Below, piece after piece: positions 15,982-23,956 of a DNA stretch of 64,000 nt (its first letter is position 1; the number at the start of each line of letters is the position of its first letter). The DNA comes from Streptomyces atratus (GTDB taxonomy: Bacteria; Actinomycetota; Actinomycetes; Streptomycetales; Streptomycetaceae). The notes under the pieces are model-generated. The model made no database searches and was not told where the DNA came from. It saw only the letters and a program-made list of their open reading frames with translations. Where the stretch lies: the NCBI RefSeq assembly GCF_014648655.1, contig NZ_BMRN01000002.1, positions 310,001-374,000 on the forward strand, written 5' to 3'. A program made the position numbers and the translations under genes.

Positions 15982-16152
15982 TCACCAGCGGTGATCGCCG
16001 TGGCCGCCGTGGTCATGGCCGTGGTCGTGGCCGTGGTCGTGGTCGTGACCACGGTGGCCACGATGGTCCCTTCCGTTGTCGTCGAAGCGCCGCGACGTGT
16101 CCCTCATGTCGTGACGGCTTTTCGCGGGGATGAGATGACTGAAGATCGCCAT
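15982..16152 (-). CDS. 56-residue His/Asp/Gly-rich small protein
   Basis: A short gene with the ribosome site AGGAGGG eight bases before its ATG. The leader part is MAIFSHLIPAKSRHDM, then DTSRRFDDNGRDHRG. Residues ~30-54 are dominated by His-Asp-His-Gly repeats (HGHDHGHDHG type), ending HRW. I count 14 His among the last 27 residues. There is no signal peptide or cysteine. The tail should bind Ni2+, Zn2+ or Cu2+; a leader-plus-low-complexity-core layout next to an exporter and a kinase also fits a precursor peptide. I do not recognise a named family. Codon third positions are GC-rich as in real Streptomyces genes. It is the first gene of the unit and divergent from the sigma factor gene. Confidence 0.8.
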   Translation of the reverse strand: MAIFSHLIPAKSRHDMRDTSRRFDDNGRDHRGHRGHDHDHGHDHGHDHGGHGDHRW

Positions 16153-16187
16153 GAGCTTCCCTCCTGAAGAGGCTTCCAGACGGAATA

Positions 16188-16199
16188 CGCTCCGGAGCG
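16188..16199. promoter_or_regulatory. 12-bp palindrome in divergent leader region
   Basis: CGCTCCGGAGCG lies 36 bases upstream of the His-rich gene start, next to an AT-rich patch (16211-16232) that probably contains its promoter. The function is not known; palindromes of this composition can arise by chance in high-GC DNA. Confidence 0.35.
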
Positions 16200-16295
16200 C
16201 TCAGGGGATTGCCTTTTTCAGGAAATTTTCGTATCCGGGTCCGCCTGCGGTCTTCGCCACGCACGGATGCCGGGCTCTGTGCCATTCCTTCCACC

Positions 16296-16315
16296 GCGCC
16301 GGGGTTGCCCGGCGC
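16296..16315 (+). promoter_or_regulatory. leader hairpin upstream of sigma factor gene
   Basis: GCGCCGGG-GTTG-CCCGGCGC, a perfect 8-bp stem with a tetraloop, ends 35 bases before the sigma factor ATG. It may be a 5' UTR structure or the end of an upstream transcript. Confidence 0.5.
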
Positions 16316-16350
16316 AGGCAATCCCCGCGGGCCCGTGTTACGTAAGGAGT

Positions 16351-16932
16351 ATGGGCAGGATCGGCATACCCCTGGAGCGGGTGCCCGACGAAGCGCTGCT
16401 GGCCGGGCTCATGACCGGCGACCCCGAGATCGCCGTGGCCTTCGTCCGGCGGTTCCAGCGTCGGGTCTTCGGCGTGGCCATCGCCGTGGTGGGTGATGTC
16501 CAGCTCGCCGAGGACATCGCTCAGCAGACCTTCGAGCGTGCCTGCCGACACGCTCAGGTCTACGACCCGCGCCGGGGATCGGTGCCCACCTGGCTGGCGG
16601 CCATCGCGCACAACCTCGCGATCGACGCCGTACGCGCGCGCAAGACCACTCCGGTCGACCCCGCAGACCTGGAGAACATGATGGAGACCATCACGGACAC
16701 ACCGGAGCGGCATGCACTCTCCACCGAGACCGCGGTGGAACTGCGCCGCGCGGTCGGCACGCTGCCGCGGGAGCAGGCGCGTGCTCTGGTGATGGCAGGG
16801 ATCTACGGGATGACGGCTCAGCAGGTCGCCGACTTCGAGGAGATACCACTCGGTACCGCCAAGACCCGGATAAGGACAGCCATGGGCAAGGTCCGGGCGT
16901 CGCTCGCGGCCAGGCAGGTGGACCATGACTGA
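16351..16932 (+). CDS. ECF-type RNA polymerase sigma factor
   Basis: A 193-residue sigma-70 family protein with region 2 (DIAQQTFERACRHA ~58-71) and region 4 (GMTAQQVADFEEIPLGTAKTR ~152-172). The immediate neighbour, overlapping by 8 bases, is a zinc-finger anti-sigma factor, so this is a sigma/anti-sigma pair of the SigK/SigL-RskA kind. The ATG at 16351 has AAGGAG only one base upstream, which is too close for normal use; a GTG at 16381 is an alternative start. Its regulon is unknown; the divergent His-rich peptide unit is an obvious candidate target. Confidence 0.9.
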   Translation: MGRIGIPLERVPDEALLAGLMTGDPEIAVAFVRRFQRRVFGVAIAVVGDVQLAEDIAQQTFERACRHAQVYDPRRGSVPTWLAAIAHNLAIDAVRARKTTPVDPADLENMMETITDTPERHALSTETAVELRRAVGTLPREQARALVMAGIYGMTAQQVADFEEIPLGTAKTRIRTAMGKVRASLAARQVDHD

Positions 16933-17629
16933 CAACAGCGGGTTCAGCTGCGAGCAGCTCCGGGAGATCGGCGCGGAGCTGGCGCTCGGCGTGCTGCCCG
17001 CCGAGGACCGGGCCGGGGTGATGGACCACCTGGAGCACTGCCCCGCCTGCCGCGAATACGTCCACGAGCTGACGGCCACGTCGGACGCGCTGCTGGATCT
17101 CGTCCCCGGCAGCGAACCGCCGGTCGGCTTCGAGGACAGGGTGATCGACCGGCTCGGGCTCTCCTCGGTGCGACGGCCGCGCCGGCGCGTGCAGTGGCGG
17201 CGGTTCGCCCTCGCTGCGGCGGCAGCGGCAGCGGGCCTCGCCCTCGGTGGCGGCGGTTGGGTGCTCGGCGCATCCGTCGGCCGTCCGGCCCCGGTCGCGC
17301 CCATCGTCTCCCCGGTGCAACCGCACCTGCTCACCGCCCAACTCGCCCACGCGGGACAGTCGTTCGGGCAGGTCTACCTCTACACCGGTTCCTCGCCCTG
17401 GTTGTACATGGCGGTGGACGCCGACGGGCACTCCGGCACCGTCCGCTGCCAGTTGCAGCGGGCCGACGGCTCCATCGTCAAGGTCGGTTCCTTCACTCTC
17501 AACGACGACGGCTACGGCTCCTGGGGCGGGCCCTACCTCGCCGGCACATCACCGGTCACCGGCGTCCGCCTGCTCAACGCGGACGGCTCCCTGCTCGCAA
17601 GTGCCACCTTCAACCAGTCCTACGGCTGA
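16925..17629 (+). CDS. membrane-anchored zinc-finger anti-sigma factor (RskA-like)
   Basis: A 234-residue protein. The N-terminal anti-sigma zinc finger has H35-x3-C39-x2-C42 in HLEHCPAC. One membrane helix follows at ~96-120, then an extracytoplasmic RskA-type beta domain. It should hold the preceding sigma factor at the membrane and release it after a signal, possibly by redox/zinc change or proteolysis. The ATG lies 8 bases inside the sigma gene, so the two are translationally coupled. Confidence 0.9.
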   Translation: MTDNSGFSCEQLREIGAELALGVLPAEDRAGVMDHLEHCPACREYVHELTATSDALLDLVPGSEPPVGFEDRVIDRLGLSSVRRPRRRVQWRRFALAAAAAAAGLALGGGGWVLGASVGRPAPVAPIVSPVQPHLLTAQLAHAGQSFGQVYLYTGSSPWLYMAVDADGHSGTVRCQLQRADGSIVKVGSFTLNDDGYGSWGGPYLAGTSPVTGVRLLNADGSLLASATFNQSYG

Positions 17630-17662
17630 GGGGGCGGGGATCGGCCGGCGGGCCGCGCCCCC
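17630..17662. terminator. stem-loop between convergent anti-sigma and kinase genes
   Basis: GGGGGCG / CGCCCCC with a 19-base GC-rich loop begins immediately after the anti-sigma stop codon. Confidence 0.5.
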
Positions 17663-17679
17663 GGACCGGGAACGAGCGC

Positions 17680-19083
17680 TCATGCGCGGGCGTGCGTACG
17701 GGCCGCGGCGAGCCGGGCCAGATGGTCCTCGTACGCCTTCGCATAGAACACCGCCCGCTCCGGGTCCGGTTCGACGACCGTCGTCGGGGCCGTCCAGGCA
17801 GCCGTGTCCAGCTCCGCACCGAAGCGCTGCGCCGCCGCGAGCACCGCGCCCCGCGCACCGACCTCGCCCTCCACGATCCGGACCGGCCGGCCCAGCACAT
17901 CGGCGAACAGGCGCATCCAGGCAGGGGAGCGGGTGCCGCCGCCGCACAGGGCGAGGGTGCCGGTGAGGCCCGCGGCCTCCAGGCAGTGGCGGGCGGCGAA
18001 GCCGATGCCCTCGCAGACCGCGCGGATCAGATCCGCCGGGGTGGTCTCCAGGGACACACCGGTCAGCTCGGCCCGCAGGCGCGGCTCGACGAACGGGGCG
18101 CGTTCGCCGGACGGGGCGAAATACGGGAGCACGCGGACACCGTTCGCGCCGGGCGCAGTGGCGGCGAGGAGCGCGTCGACCTCCGCGTGGCGTACGCCGG
18201 TGGTGGTCAGGATCCAGTCGAGGGCCGCGGTGCCGACCATCGCGGGCATGGCGCGCAGCCAGTGGCCCGGGCGGTCGGTGGAGATGTGCAGACCCGCCGG
18301 CTCGCCGTCCAGATCGAGCTGCTCCGTGGCCACCAGCGCGGCCAGACAGGTGCCGACGATCAGCAGACCGTCGCCGGGACGGGTGACGCCCGCGCCCAGG
18401 GCGGAGGCCGGCAGATCGTACGGGCCATTGGATATCCGTACCCCGGAGGGGAGTTCGGCGGTGGCGACCGGATCGCTGACCGGGGCGAGGAGCGAGGCCC
18501 GGTGGCCGAGGCCGAGCGCGGCCACGACATCCGAGGAGTACATACGGGTCATCGGGTCCAGGAACGGCATCGACGCATCGGAGACATCCGTGGCCCGGAC
18601 CCCCGTCAGACGCTGGAACACCATGTCCTTGCAGTAAAGGGCGGTCGTCGCCGCGTCGAGCGAGGCCGGGTCGTGACGGTCGAGCCAGGCCAGCACCGGG
18701 CCCGGACAGCCCGGGAACATCGCGCTGCCGGTGCGCCGGTAGACGGCTCCGAAGACACCGGACGCCAGCCAGGCGTCGACCAGTTCATGGGCTCGGCCGT
18801 CCATCCAGGAGATCGCCGTACGCACCGGCCGGCCCGCCGCGTCGACCAGCCAGACACCGTCGCCCTGACCGGTGAGGCCGGCGAACGCGATCCCGTCGGA
18901 GCCCAGCGCGGCCAGGACCTCGCAGACCGCCCCGTACACCTCGTCCATGTCCTGCTCCACGAAACCGCCGCGGATCGTGAGCCCCACCGGGCGGGATTCG
19001 ACGGCCAGTGTGCGGCCCTGCGGGTCGAAGGCCGCGGCCTTCACCATGGATGTGCCGACATCGATGCCGATGTACCTCGTCAT
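17680..19083 (-). CDS. FGGY-family carbohydrate kinase (xylulokinase-like)
   Basis: A 467-residue sugar kinase of the actin-like ATPase fold. The N-terminal phosphate loop is YIGIDVGTSMVKAA (4-17); the catalytic-base region is FAGLTGQGDG, and the C-terminal adenosine motif is ALCGGGTRSPAWMRLFAD. Members phosphorylate xylulose, ribulose, glycerol, erythritol or similar. The ATG is at 19083, 15 bases after the dehydrogenase stop. It is the last gene of the minus-strand uptake operon, so the imported substrate or a derivative is its likely target. A second, distinct FGGY kinase diverges at 26516. Confidence 0.9.
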   Translation of the reverse strand: MTRYIGIDVGTSMVKAAAFDPQGRTLAVESRPVGLTIRGGFVEQDMDEVYGAVCEVLAALGSDGIAFAGLTGQGDGVWLVDAAGRPVRTAISWMDGRAHELVDAWLASGVFGAVYRRTGSAMFPGCPGPVLAWLDRHDPASLDAATTALYCKDMVFQRLTGVRATDVSDASMPFLDPMTRMYSSDVVAALGLGHRASLLAPVSDPVATAELPSGVRISNGPYDLPASALGAGVTRPGDGLLIVGTCLAALVATEQLDLDGEPAGLHISTDRPGHWLRAMPAMVGTAALDWILTTTGVRHAEVDALLAATAPGANGVRVLPYFAPSGERAPFVEPRLRAELTGVSLETTPADLIRAVCEGIGFAARHCLEAAGLTGTLALCGGGTRSPAWMRLFADVLGRPVRIVEGEVGARGAVLAAAQRFGAELDTAAWTAPTTVVEPDPERAVFYAKAYEDHLARLAAARTHARA

Positions 19084-19097
19084 GGGACAGGCTCCCC

Positions 19098-20135
19098 TCA
19101 CAGTGCGTGGGCGAGCGGTTCGCCCCGCACATAGCGCGCCACCTCGGCCGCGGCGATCCGGGCCGCCTTCTGCGCGACCGACCGGCTGGCGCCCGCCACA
19201 TGCGGGGTCATCAGCAGATGCGGGGTGCGGAAGAGCCGTGACGTGGGCGGGGGCGGCTCCTGCTCGTACGTGTCGAGCGCCGCGGCCCGCAACTGCCCCG
19301 AGTCCAGGGCGTCGCACAGCGCGTCCGTGTCCAGCAGCCCGCCCCGGGCCGCGTTCACGAGGACCGCGCCGCGCGGCAGCAGGGCCAGTTCGCGGGCGCC
19401 GATGAGATGCCGGGTCTCCGGGGTGAGCCTCGCGTGCAGGGTGAGTACGCGGGAGCGGTCCAGGAGCGCCTCCAGCGAGGTGGCGCGCATGCCGTGGACA
19501 TCGCCGCGCACATACGGGTCGTACACCTCGACCTCGGCGCCGAACGCGGAGAGGACCCGGGCCACCCGGCTGCCGACCGCGCCGTAACCGATCAGGCCGA
19601 CGGGGGTGTCCTCCAGCTCCAGGCCGCAGTTCTCGTACGTGTAGTGGGAGGCGTCCCAGCGGCCGTCGGTGGCGAGGGAGCGGTGGGCCTCGGGGATGCG
19701 GCGCAGGGCACAGAGCATCAGCCCCACGGTGAACTCGGCGGTCGCCGCCGCATTGCGTCCGGGCGCGAAGCACACCCGCACCCCCTGGGCCCGTGCCGCG
19801 GCCGCGTTCACATTGACCGGGCCGCCCCGGCAGACCACGACCAGCCGCAGATCGGGTGCGGCGGCCAGGACCCGTTCCGTGAACGGGCCCATCTGCGTCA
19901 CACACACCTCGACCCCGTCCAGGGCGCGGATCAGTGCGTCCTCGGCGTCGCTCGCCTCGTCGACCTCGGCGACCTTGCCGAAGGGCTCCAGGGGCCAGCG
20001 GAGGGTGAGTTCGGTGAGATGGGGCTCCGGGCCGAGAGCGTGGTGCAGGGCCTCGGCGATCAGGGAGTTGCGGACGAAATGGTCACCGGCGACCAGAATC
20101 CTCGTCGCGGGGCGGACCGTCATGGGGCGGGTCAT
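19098..20135 (-). CDS. D-isomer 2-hydroxyacid dehydrogenase
   Basis: A 345-residue NAD-dependent dehydrogenase of the PGDH/glycerate dehydrogenase family. The Rossmann motif is GLIGYGAVGSRVA (~178-190). The catalytic Arg lies in NAARGGLLD, the Glu in DTYEQEP and the His in TPHVAG. It would interconvert a 2-hydroxyacid and a 2-ketoacid. The start overlaps the upstream ATPase stop (ATGA). Its place between an ABC importer and an FGGY kinase suggests a sugar-acid or polyol-derived substrate; serine biosynthesis is unlikely because no ACT domain is present. Confidence 0.9.
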   Translation of the reverse strand: MTRPMTVRPATRILVAGDHFVRNSLIAEALHHALGPEPHLTELTLRWPLEPFGKVAEVDEASDAEDALIRALDGVEVCVTQMGPFTERVLAAAPDLRLVVVCRGGPVNVNAAAARAQGVRVCFAPGRNAAATAEFTVGLMLCALRRIPEAHRSLATDGRWDASHYTYENCGLELEDTPVGLIGYGAVGSRVARVLSAFGAEVEVYDPYVRGDVHGMRATSLEALLDRSRVLTLHARLTPETRHLIGARELALLPRGAVLVNAARGGLLDTDALCDALDSGQLRAAALDTYEQEPPPPTSRLFRTPHLLMTPHVAGASRSVAQKAARIAAAEVARYVRGEPLAHAL

Positions 20136-21175
20136 CGCAGAGCGTCTCCTGTCCGGGCGTCGAAGACATGGATGTGCCGGGGATCGGCGGTGATGCGTAC
20201 GGTGTCGTCCCGGTCGAGCCGTACCTCCGGACCGGTCGCGACGACCAGCGGCTTCGTCAACCCGTCGAGCGAGAGCGTGGCGATGCCGGATTCCAGTAGG
20301 GGTTCATGGGCGGCGACCCGGGCCCGTACACCCGTGTCGTCCAGGCGCAGGTCCTCCGGGCGGATGCCGAGCACCACCGCGCGCCCCGCCGCGGGCCGCT
20401 GCGGTACGGGGACGCGCACGGAGTCCGAGAGGCGCACCCCGCCCGCCCCGTCGGCCGTCCCCGGCAGCAGATTGATCGCCGGTTCCCCGACGAAGTCGGC
20501 GACGAACAGATTCACCGGGGCGTCGTAGATCTCCTCGGGCGTGCCGAGCTGCTGGATCTCGCCGTCCCGCATCACCGCGATCCGGTCGGCGAGCGACAGC
20601 GCCTCCTCCTGGTCATGTGTGACGAGGATGGTGGTGTGGCCGCTGTCCCGCTGGATGCGTTTCAACTCGCGCCGGGTGGTGTCCCGTTGGGCTGCGTCCA
20701 GATGGGAGAGCGGTTCGTCGAGAAGCAGCACGTCGGGGGTGCGGATGCCGCTGGAGAGTCCGGCAGGCCGGGCGTCCAGGATGTCCGTGATCCCGATGCG
20801 TTCGGCCATGTCGGCGACCCGGCGGCGGATCTCGGCCCGCCCGTACCGGCGCCGGGCGGAGAGTCCGAAGCCGAGATTCTCCGCCACGGTCAGCGGTGGA
20901 TACAGGGCGTAGTTCTCGAACGCCACCCCGATGTTGCGCTGTTGGGCCGTCAGTGGCACCACGGACGAGCCGCCGATGAGGATGTCGCCGTCGGTGACCG
21001 ACTCCAGTCCGGCGATCATCCGCAGCGTTGTGGACTTGCCGCAGCCGGACGGGCCGAGCAGCCCCAGCAGCTCGCCGGAGCGCAGCTCGATGTCGATGGA
21101 GCGGACAGCTTCCACGGCGGCCCGGCCGCGTCCGGTGTAGGTCTTGCGCAGTGCGCGCAGGGTCAGTTCAGTCAC
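20132..21175 (-). CDS. ABC sugar-import ATPase with deleted signature helix (UgpC/MalK-like)
   Basis: A 347-residue ATPase with a C-terminal TOBE/OB region. Walker A GPSGCGKST (41-49), Q-loop area and Walker B VLLLDEPLSHLD (149-160) are intact. The signature reads LSSG (140-143) and runs directly into IRTPDVLLLDEP, so the ~11 residues normally between LSGG and the Walker B lead-in (the QxQRVALARAL helix) are missing without loss of frame. It should be unable to complete one of the two composite ATP sites. A second intact ATPase sits two genes upstream, so the transporter may be an asymmetric heterodimer, or this copy is decaying. The stop overlaps the next gene. Confidence 0.88.
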   Translation of the reverse strand: MTELTLRALRKTYTGRGRAAVEAVRSIDIELRSGELLGLLGPSGCGKSTTLRMIAGLESVTDGDILIGGSSVVPLTAQQRNIGVAFENYALYPPLTVAENLGFGLSARRRYGRAEIRRRVADMAERIGITDILDARPAGLSSGIRTPDVLLLDEPLSHLDAAQRDTTRRELKRIQRDSGHTTILVTHDQEEALSLADRIAVMRDGEIQQLGTPEEIYDAPVNLFVADFVGEPAINLLPGTADGAGGVRLSDSVRVPVPQRPAAGRAVVLGIRPEDLRLDDTGVRARVAAHEPLLESGIATLSLDGLTKPLVVATGPEVRLDRDDTVRITADPRHIHVFDARTGDALR

Positions 21176-21990
21176 CCGTCATCGCCGCCTCCCGCTCCGG
21201 GTTCCCTGCCGGTGCCGCAGACCTCGTAGGGCACCTTGTGCTCGTCGAGTTCGCGCAGTGCCCGGTCGGACGCCCCGTCGTCGACCAGCAGCAGATCGAA
21301 GCGGGAGAGCGGGGCGAGCCGGTGCAGGGCCACCCGGCCCAGCTTGGAGTGGTCGAGCAGCAGTACATTGCGGCTCGCCGAGTCGAGCATCGCCCGCTTG
21401 ACGGAGATGATGTGCTGCTCCTGGTGGTAGGCGTAACCGCCGGACACGGCGGAGGTGGAGGTGAAACAGATGTCGACCTGGAGCGACTGCACCGCCTCCA
21501 CGCACGAGACGCCGAGGAACGAGGAGTGCAGCGGGTCGAAGTCACCGCCGAGGCCCATCAGATGGATGCCGCGTTCCCGCGACAGCAGGTTGATCGCTTC
21601 GAGGAAGTTGGTGACGACCGTCAGCGGAGTGATGGAGCGCAGCCTGCGCGCGATCTCCAGCGTGGACGTCGAGTCGTCGAGCATCACCGCCATGCCCGGC
21701 TCGATGAGCTGCAGGGCCCGTTCGGCGACGGCGGCCTTCTCGGCGCGCATCGTCTTCAGCCGGTAGGAGACGTTCGACTCGAAGACGCCGGAGGGCTGGG
21801 CGGTGACACCGCCGCGGAACTTGCGGACGATGCCCTGTCGTTCCAGCTCGTCCAGATCGCGGTGGATGGTCATCAGGCTGACGTCGAAACGCTCCGCCAG
21901 TTCGGCGGCGCTCACCTCGCCCTGCGCGAGGACGTACTCGGCTATGGATGCCTGGCGCGGGGCGGGACCCCGCTGCGGAACGTTGCTCAC
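21172..21990 (-). CDS. DeoR/GlpR-family transcriptional regulator
   Basis: A 272-residue repressor. The N-terminal helix-turn-helix (VSAAELAERFDVSLMTIHRD, 27-46) is followed by the DeoR sensor domain of the ribose-isomerase-like fold, which binds phosphorylated sugars. GTG start at 21990, overlapping the ATPase upstream (GTGA-type). Being inside the operon, it probably represses it and the divergent kinase, with a sugar phosphate made by one of the kinases as inducer. The direct repeats at 26439-26478 are candidate operators. Confidence 0.92.
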   Translation of the reverse strand: MSNVPQRGPAPRQASIAEYVLAQGEVSAAELAERFDVSLMTIHRDLDELERQGIVRKFRGGVTAQPSGVFESNVSYRLKTMRAEKAAVAERALQLIEPGMAVMLDDSTSTLEIARRLRSITPLTVVTNFLEAINLLSRERGIHLMGLGGDFDPLHSSFLGVSCVEAVQSLQVDICFTSTSAVSGGYAYHQEQHIISVKRAMLDSASRNVLLLDHSKLGRVALHRLAPLSRFDLLLVDDGASDRALRELDEHKVPYEVCGTGREPGAGGGDDG

Positions 21991-23129
21991 GTGCTGATCC
22001 TTCGTCCTGGACGTGCCGGCCGGTCGGCCTCGAACAGCAGCAGACTCTCAGGCGGCACGGAGAGCCGGACCGGACGGTCGGGTCTCAGGCCCGCCGCGTC
22101 GGCGCGCGGGACGACGAGGGACAGCTGCTGTCCGCCGATCCTGACCGTGACCTCGGTGGCCCGGCCCAGCAGCTCGCTGACGTGAACGGTGCCGGTCAGC
22201 TCCAGGGCCGTGCCCCTGTCGGTGCCGGCCGGCTCCACGCCTGAGCCCTTGCCGGGCCCCAGGAGGCCGATGTCCCTCGGCCGTACGCCCAGTTGGACCG
22301 CGGCGCCCGGCGGCGCGGGCACCGTCAGCGGCAGCTCGTACGCCCCGTCCGGCGACCGGAAGTGTCCCTCGGCCGTCACCGTTCCCGGCAGCAGATTGAT
22401 CCGGGGTCTGCCGAAGGACCGGGCGACGAAGGTGTCGTACGGGCGGTGCCACAGCTCCTCGCGGGTGCCGGTCTGCACCATGCGGCCGTCCCTGATCACC
22501 CCGATCCGGTCCCCGAGCGCCAGCGCCTCCACCGAGTCGTGGGTGACGTACAGCGTGGTCGTGCGCCGGACCGAGCCGATCGCCCTCAGTTCCGCGCGCA
22601 TCGCCTGTCGCAGCTTCGCGTCGAGATGCGACAGCGGCTCGTCGAGCAGGAACGCCCGGGCCGGCCGCACCAGCACCCGGCCGAGCGCCACCCGCTGCCG
22701 CTGACCGTTGGAGAGCCGGCCCACCGGACGGTCCAGCAGGGCCCCGATACCGAGGAGTTCGGCAATATCCCCGATCCGCTCGCGCGCCTCGTGCGCGGGG
22801 AGGCGGTGGCGCGGTGAGCGGAGCGGGGACGCGAGATTGTCGTACGCGGTGCGGTGCGGATACAGGGCGTACGACTCGAAGCACATGGCCACGCCCCGGT
22901 CGTACGGCTCCACGCCCGCCATGTCCACCCCGCCCAGTTCGACCGCACCGGAGTCCGGCTCCTCCAGGCCCGCGATCGTCTTGAGCGTGGTCGTCTTCCC
23001 GGCGCCGGACGGCCCGAGCAGGCAGAAGAACTCGCCCTCGGCCACCTCCAGGTCCAGGCCGTCGAGCGCGGTGCTCTTCCCGTACCTCTTGTGCACGGAA
23101 CGCAAGCCGATGGCTGCGGGACGGGTCAC
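21987..23129 (-). CDS. ABC sugar-import ATPase (UgpC/MalK-like, intact)
   Basis: A 380-residue ATPase with Walker A GPSGAGKTT (~37-45), signature LSNGQRQRVALGR, Walker B AFLLDEPLSHLD, H-loop YVTHD and a C-terminal TOBE domain. The signature has Asn for the first Gly, a common tolerated variant. The GTG start at 23129 overlaps the stop of the permease gene by four bases. It powers import through the two permeases upstream, either alone or together with the degenerate ATPase at 20132. Confidence 0.92.
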   Translation of the reverse strand: MTRPAAIGLRSVHKRYGKSTALDGLDLEVAEGEFFCLLGPSGAGKTTTLKTIAGLEEPDSGAVELGGVDMAGVEPYDRGVAMCFESYALYPHRTAYDNLASPLRSPRHRLPAHEARERIGDIAELLGIGALLDRPVGRLSNGQRQRVALGRVLVRPARAFLLDEPLSHLDAKLRQAMRAELRAIGSVRRTTTLYVTHDSVEALALGDRIGVIRDGRMVQTGTREELWHRPYDTFVARSFGRPRINLLPGTVTAEGHFRSPDGAYELPLTVPAPPGAAVQLGVRPRDIGLLGPGKGSGVEPAGTDRGTALELTGTVHVSELLGRATEVTVRIGGQQLSLVVPRADAAGLRPDRPVRLSVPPESLLLFEADRPARPGRRIST

Positions 23130-23956
23130 GACTTCACCGCCCCGAACGACAGGCCGCGCACCAGGTAGCGCTGGATGGTGAGCGCCAGCAGCAGCGGCGG
23201 GACCACCGAGACCAGGGCCGCCGCGGCCGTCAGGTTGTACTTGGGCCGGTCGCCGCCGAGGAAGGACAGCGCGCCGACCGTCACCGTCTGCGCGTTCGAC
23301 GAGGTGAGGATCAGCGGGAAGACGAAGTTGTTCCACGCGAAGATGAACGCCAGCAGCGAGACGGCCGCGATCCCCGGCTTCACCAGCGGCAGCGCGACCT
23401 TGAAGAACGCCTGCTTGCGGGTGTAGCCGTCCAGCAGCGCCGCCTGCTCCAGCTCGGGGGAGAGGTCCGAGAAGTACGACCGCATGATCCAGACGATCAG
23501 CGGGAGGGTCACCAGCTGCAGCACCCACACCATGCCGACATACGTATCGAAGAGTCCGAGCTTCTGGTAGAGCACGAACAGCGGGATGACGACGGTGAGT
23601 TCGGGTGCGAAACGGAACGAGAGCAGGGTGAACATCAGGTTCTCCGAGCCGCGGAACCGCCACCGCGCAGCGGCGTACGCGGCGGGCAGCCCGATCGCCA
23701 GCGACAGCGCGACCGCGCCCACGGACACGACCAGGCTGTTCACGAAGAACCGCACGAACGGCACGCCCTGGTCGCCACCGGCGCCGAGGACCGTGCGGTA
23801 GGAGTCGAAGGTCGGGGAGAACGAGAAGTACGTACTGAACAGCTCGTTCGTCGGCTTCAGCGACAGGATCACCATCCAGGCGACCGGGAACAGCGCGAAG
23901 ACGAAGTAGAGGATCAGCGCCAGGTCGGCGGCGACGGCGAGCACCCTGCGCTTCAT
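23126..23956 (-). CDS. ABC sugar permease (MalG/UgpE type)
   Basis: A 276-residue inner-membrane permease with six hydrophobic segments. The EAA loop, ELEQAALLDGYTRKQAFFKV (~172-191), contacts the ATPase; the usual EAA-x3-G motif is conserved as EQAALLDG. It starts at 23956, overlapping the preceding permease by four bases, and is the second of the two membrane subunits. Confidence 0.93.
   Translation of the reverse strand: MKRRVLAVAADLALILYFVFALFPVAWMVILSLKPTNELFSTYFSFSPTFDSYRTVLGAGGDQGVPFVRFFVNSLVVSVGAVALSLAIGLPAAYAAARWRFRGSENLMFTLLSFRFAPELTVVIPLFVLYQKLGLFDTYVGMVWVLQLVTLPLIVWIMRSYFSDLSPELEQAALLDGYTRKQAFFKVALPLVKPGIAAVSLLAFIFAWNNFVFPLILTSSNAQTVTVGALSFLGGDRPKYNLTAAAALVSVVPPLLLALTIQRYLVRGLSFGAVKS

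Noticed and set aside
15931..16167. plus-strand frame with a Val/Thr-rich run at 15990-16070
   Set aside because: It is the antisense of the HDHG repeats; the minus-strand gene has the ribosome site and a sensible start.
16925..17629. anti-sigma gene as separate from the sigma gene
   Set aside because: The 8-base overlap and family pairing show they are one coupled unit.
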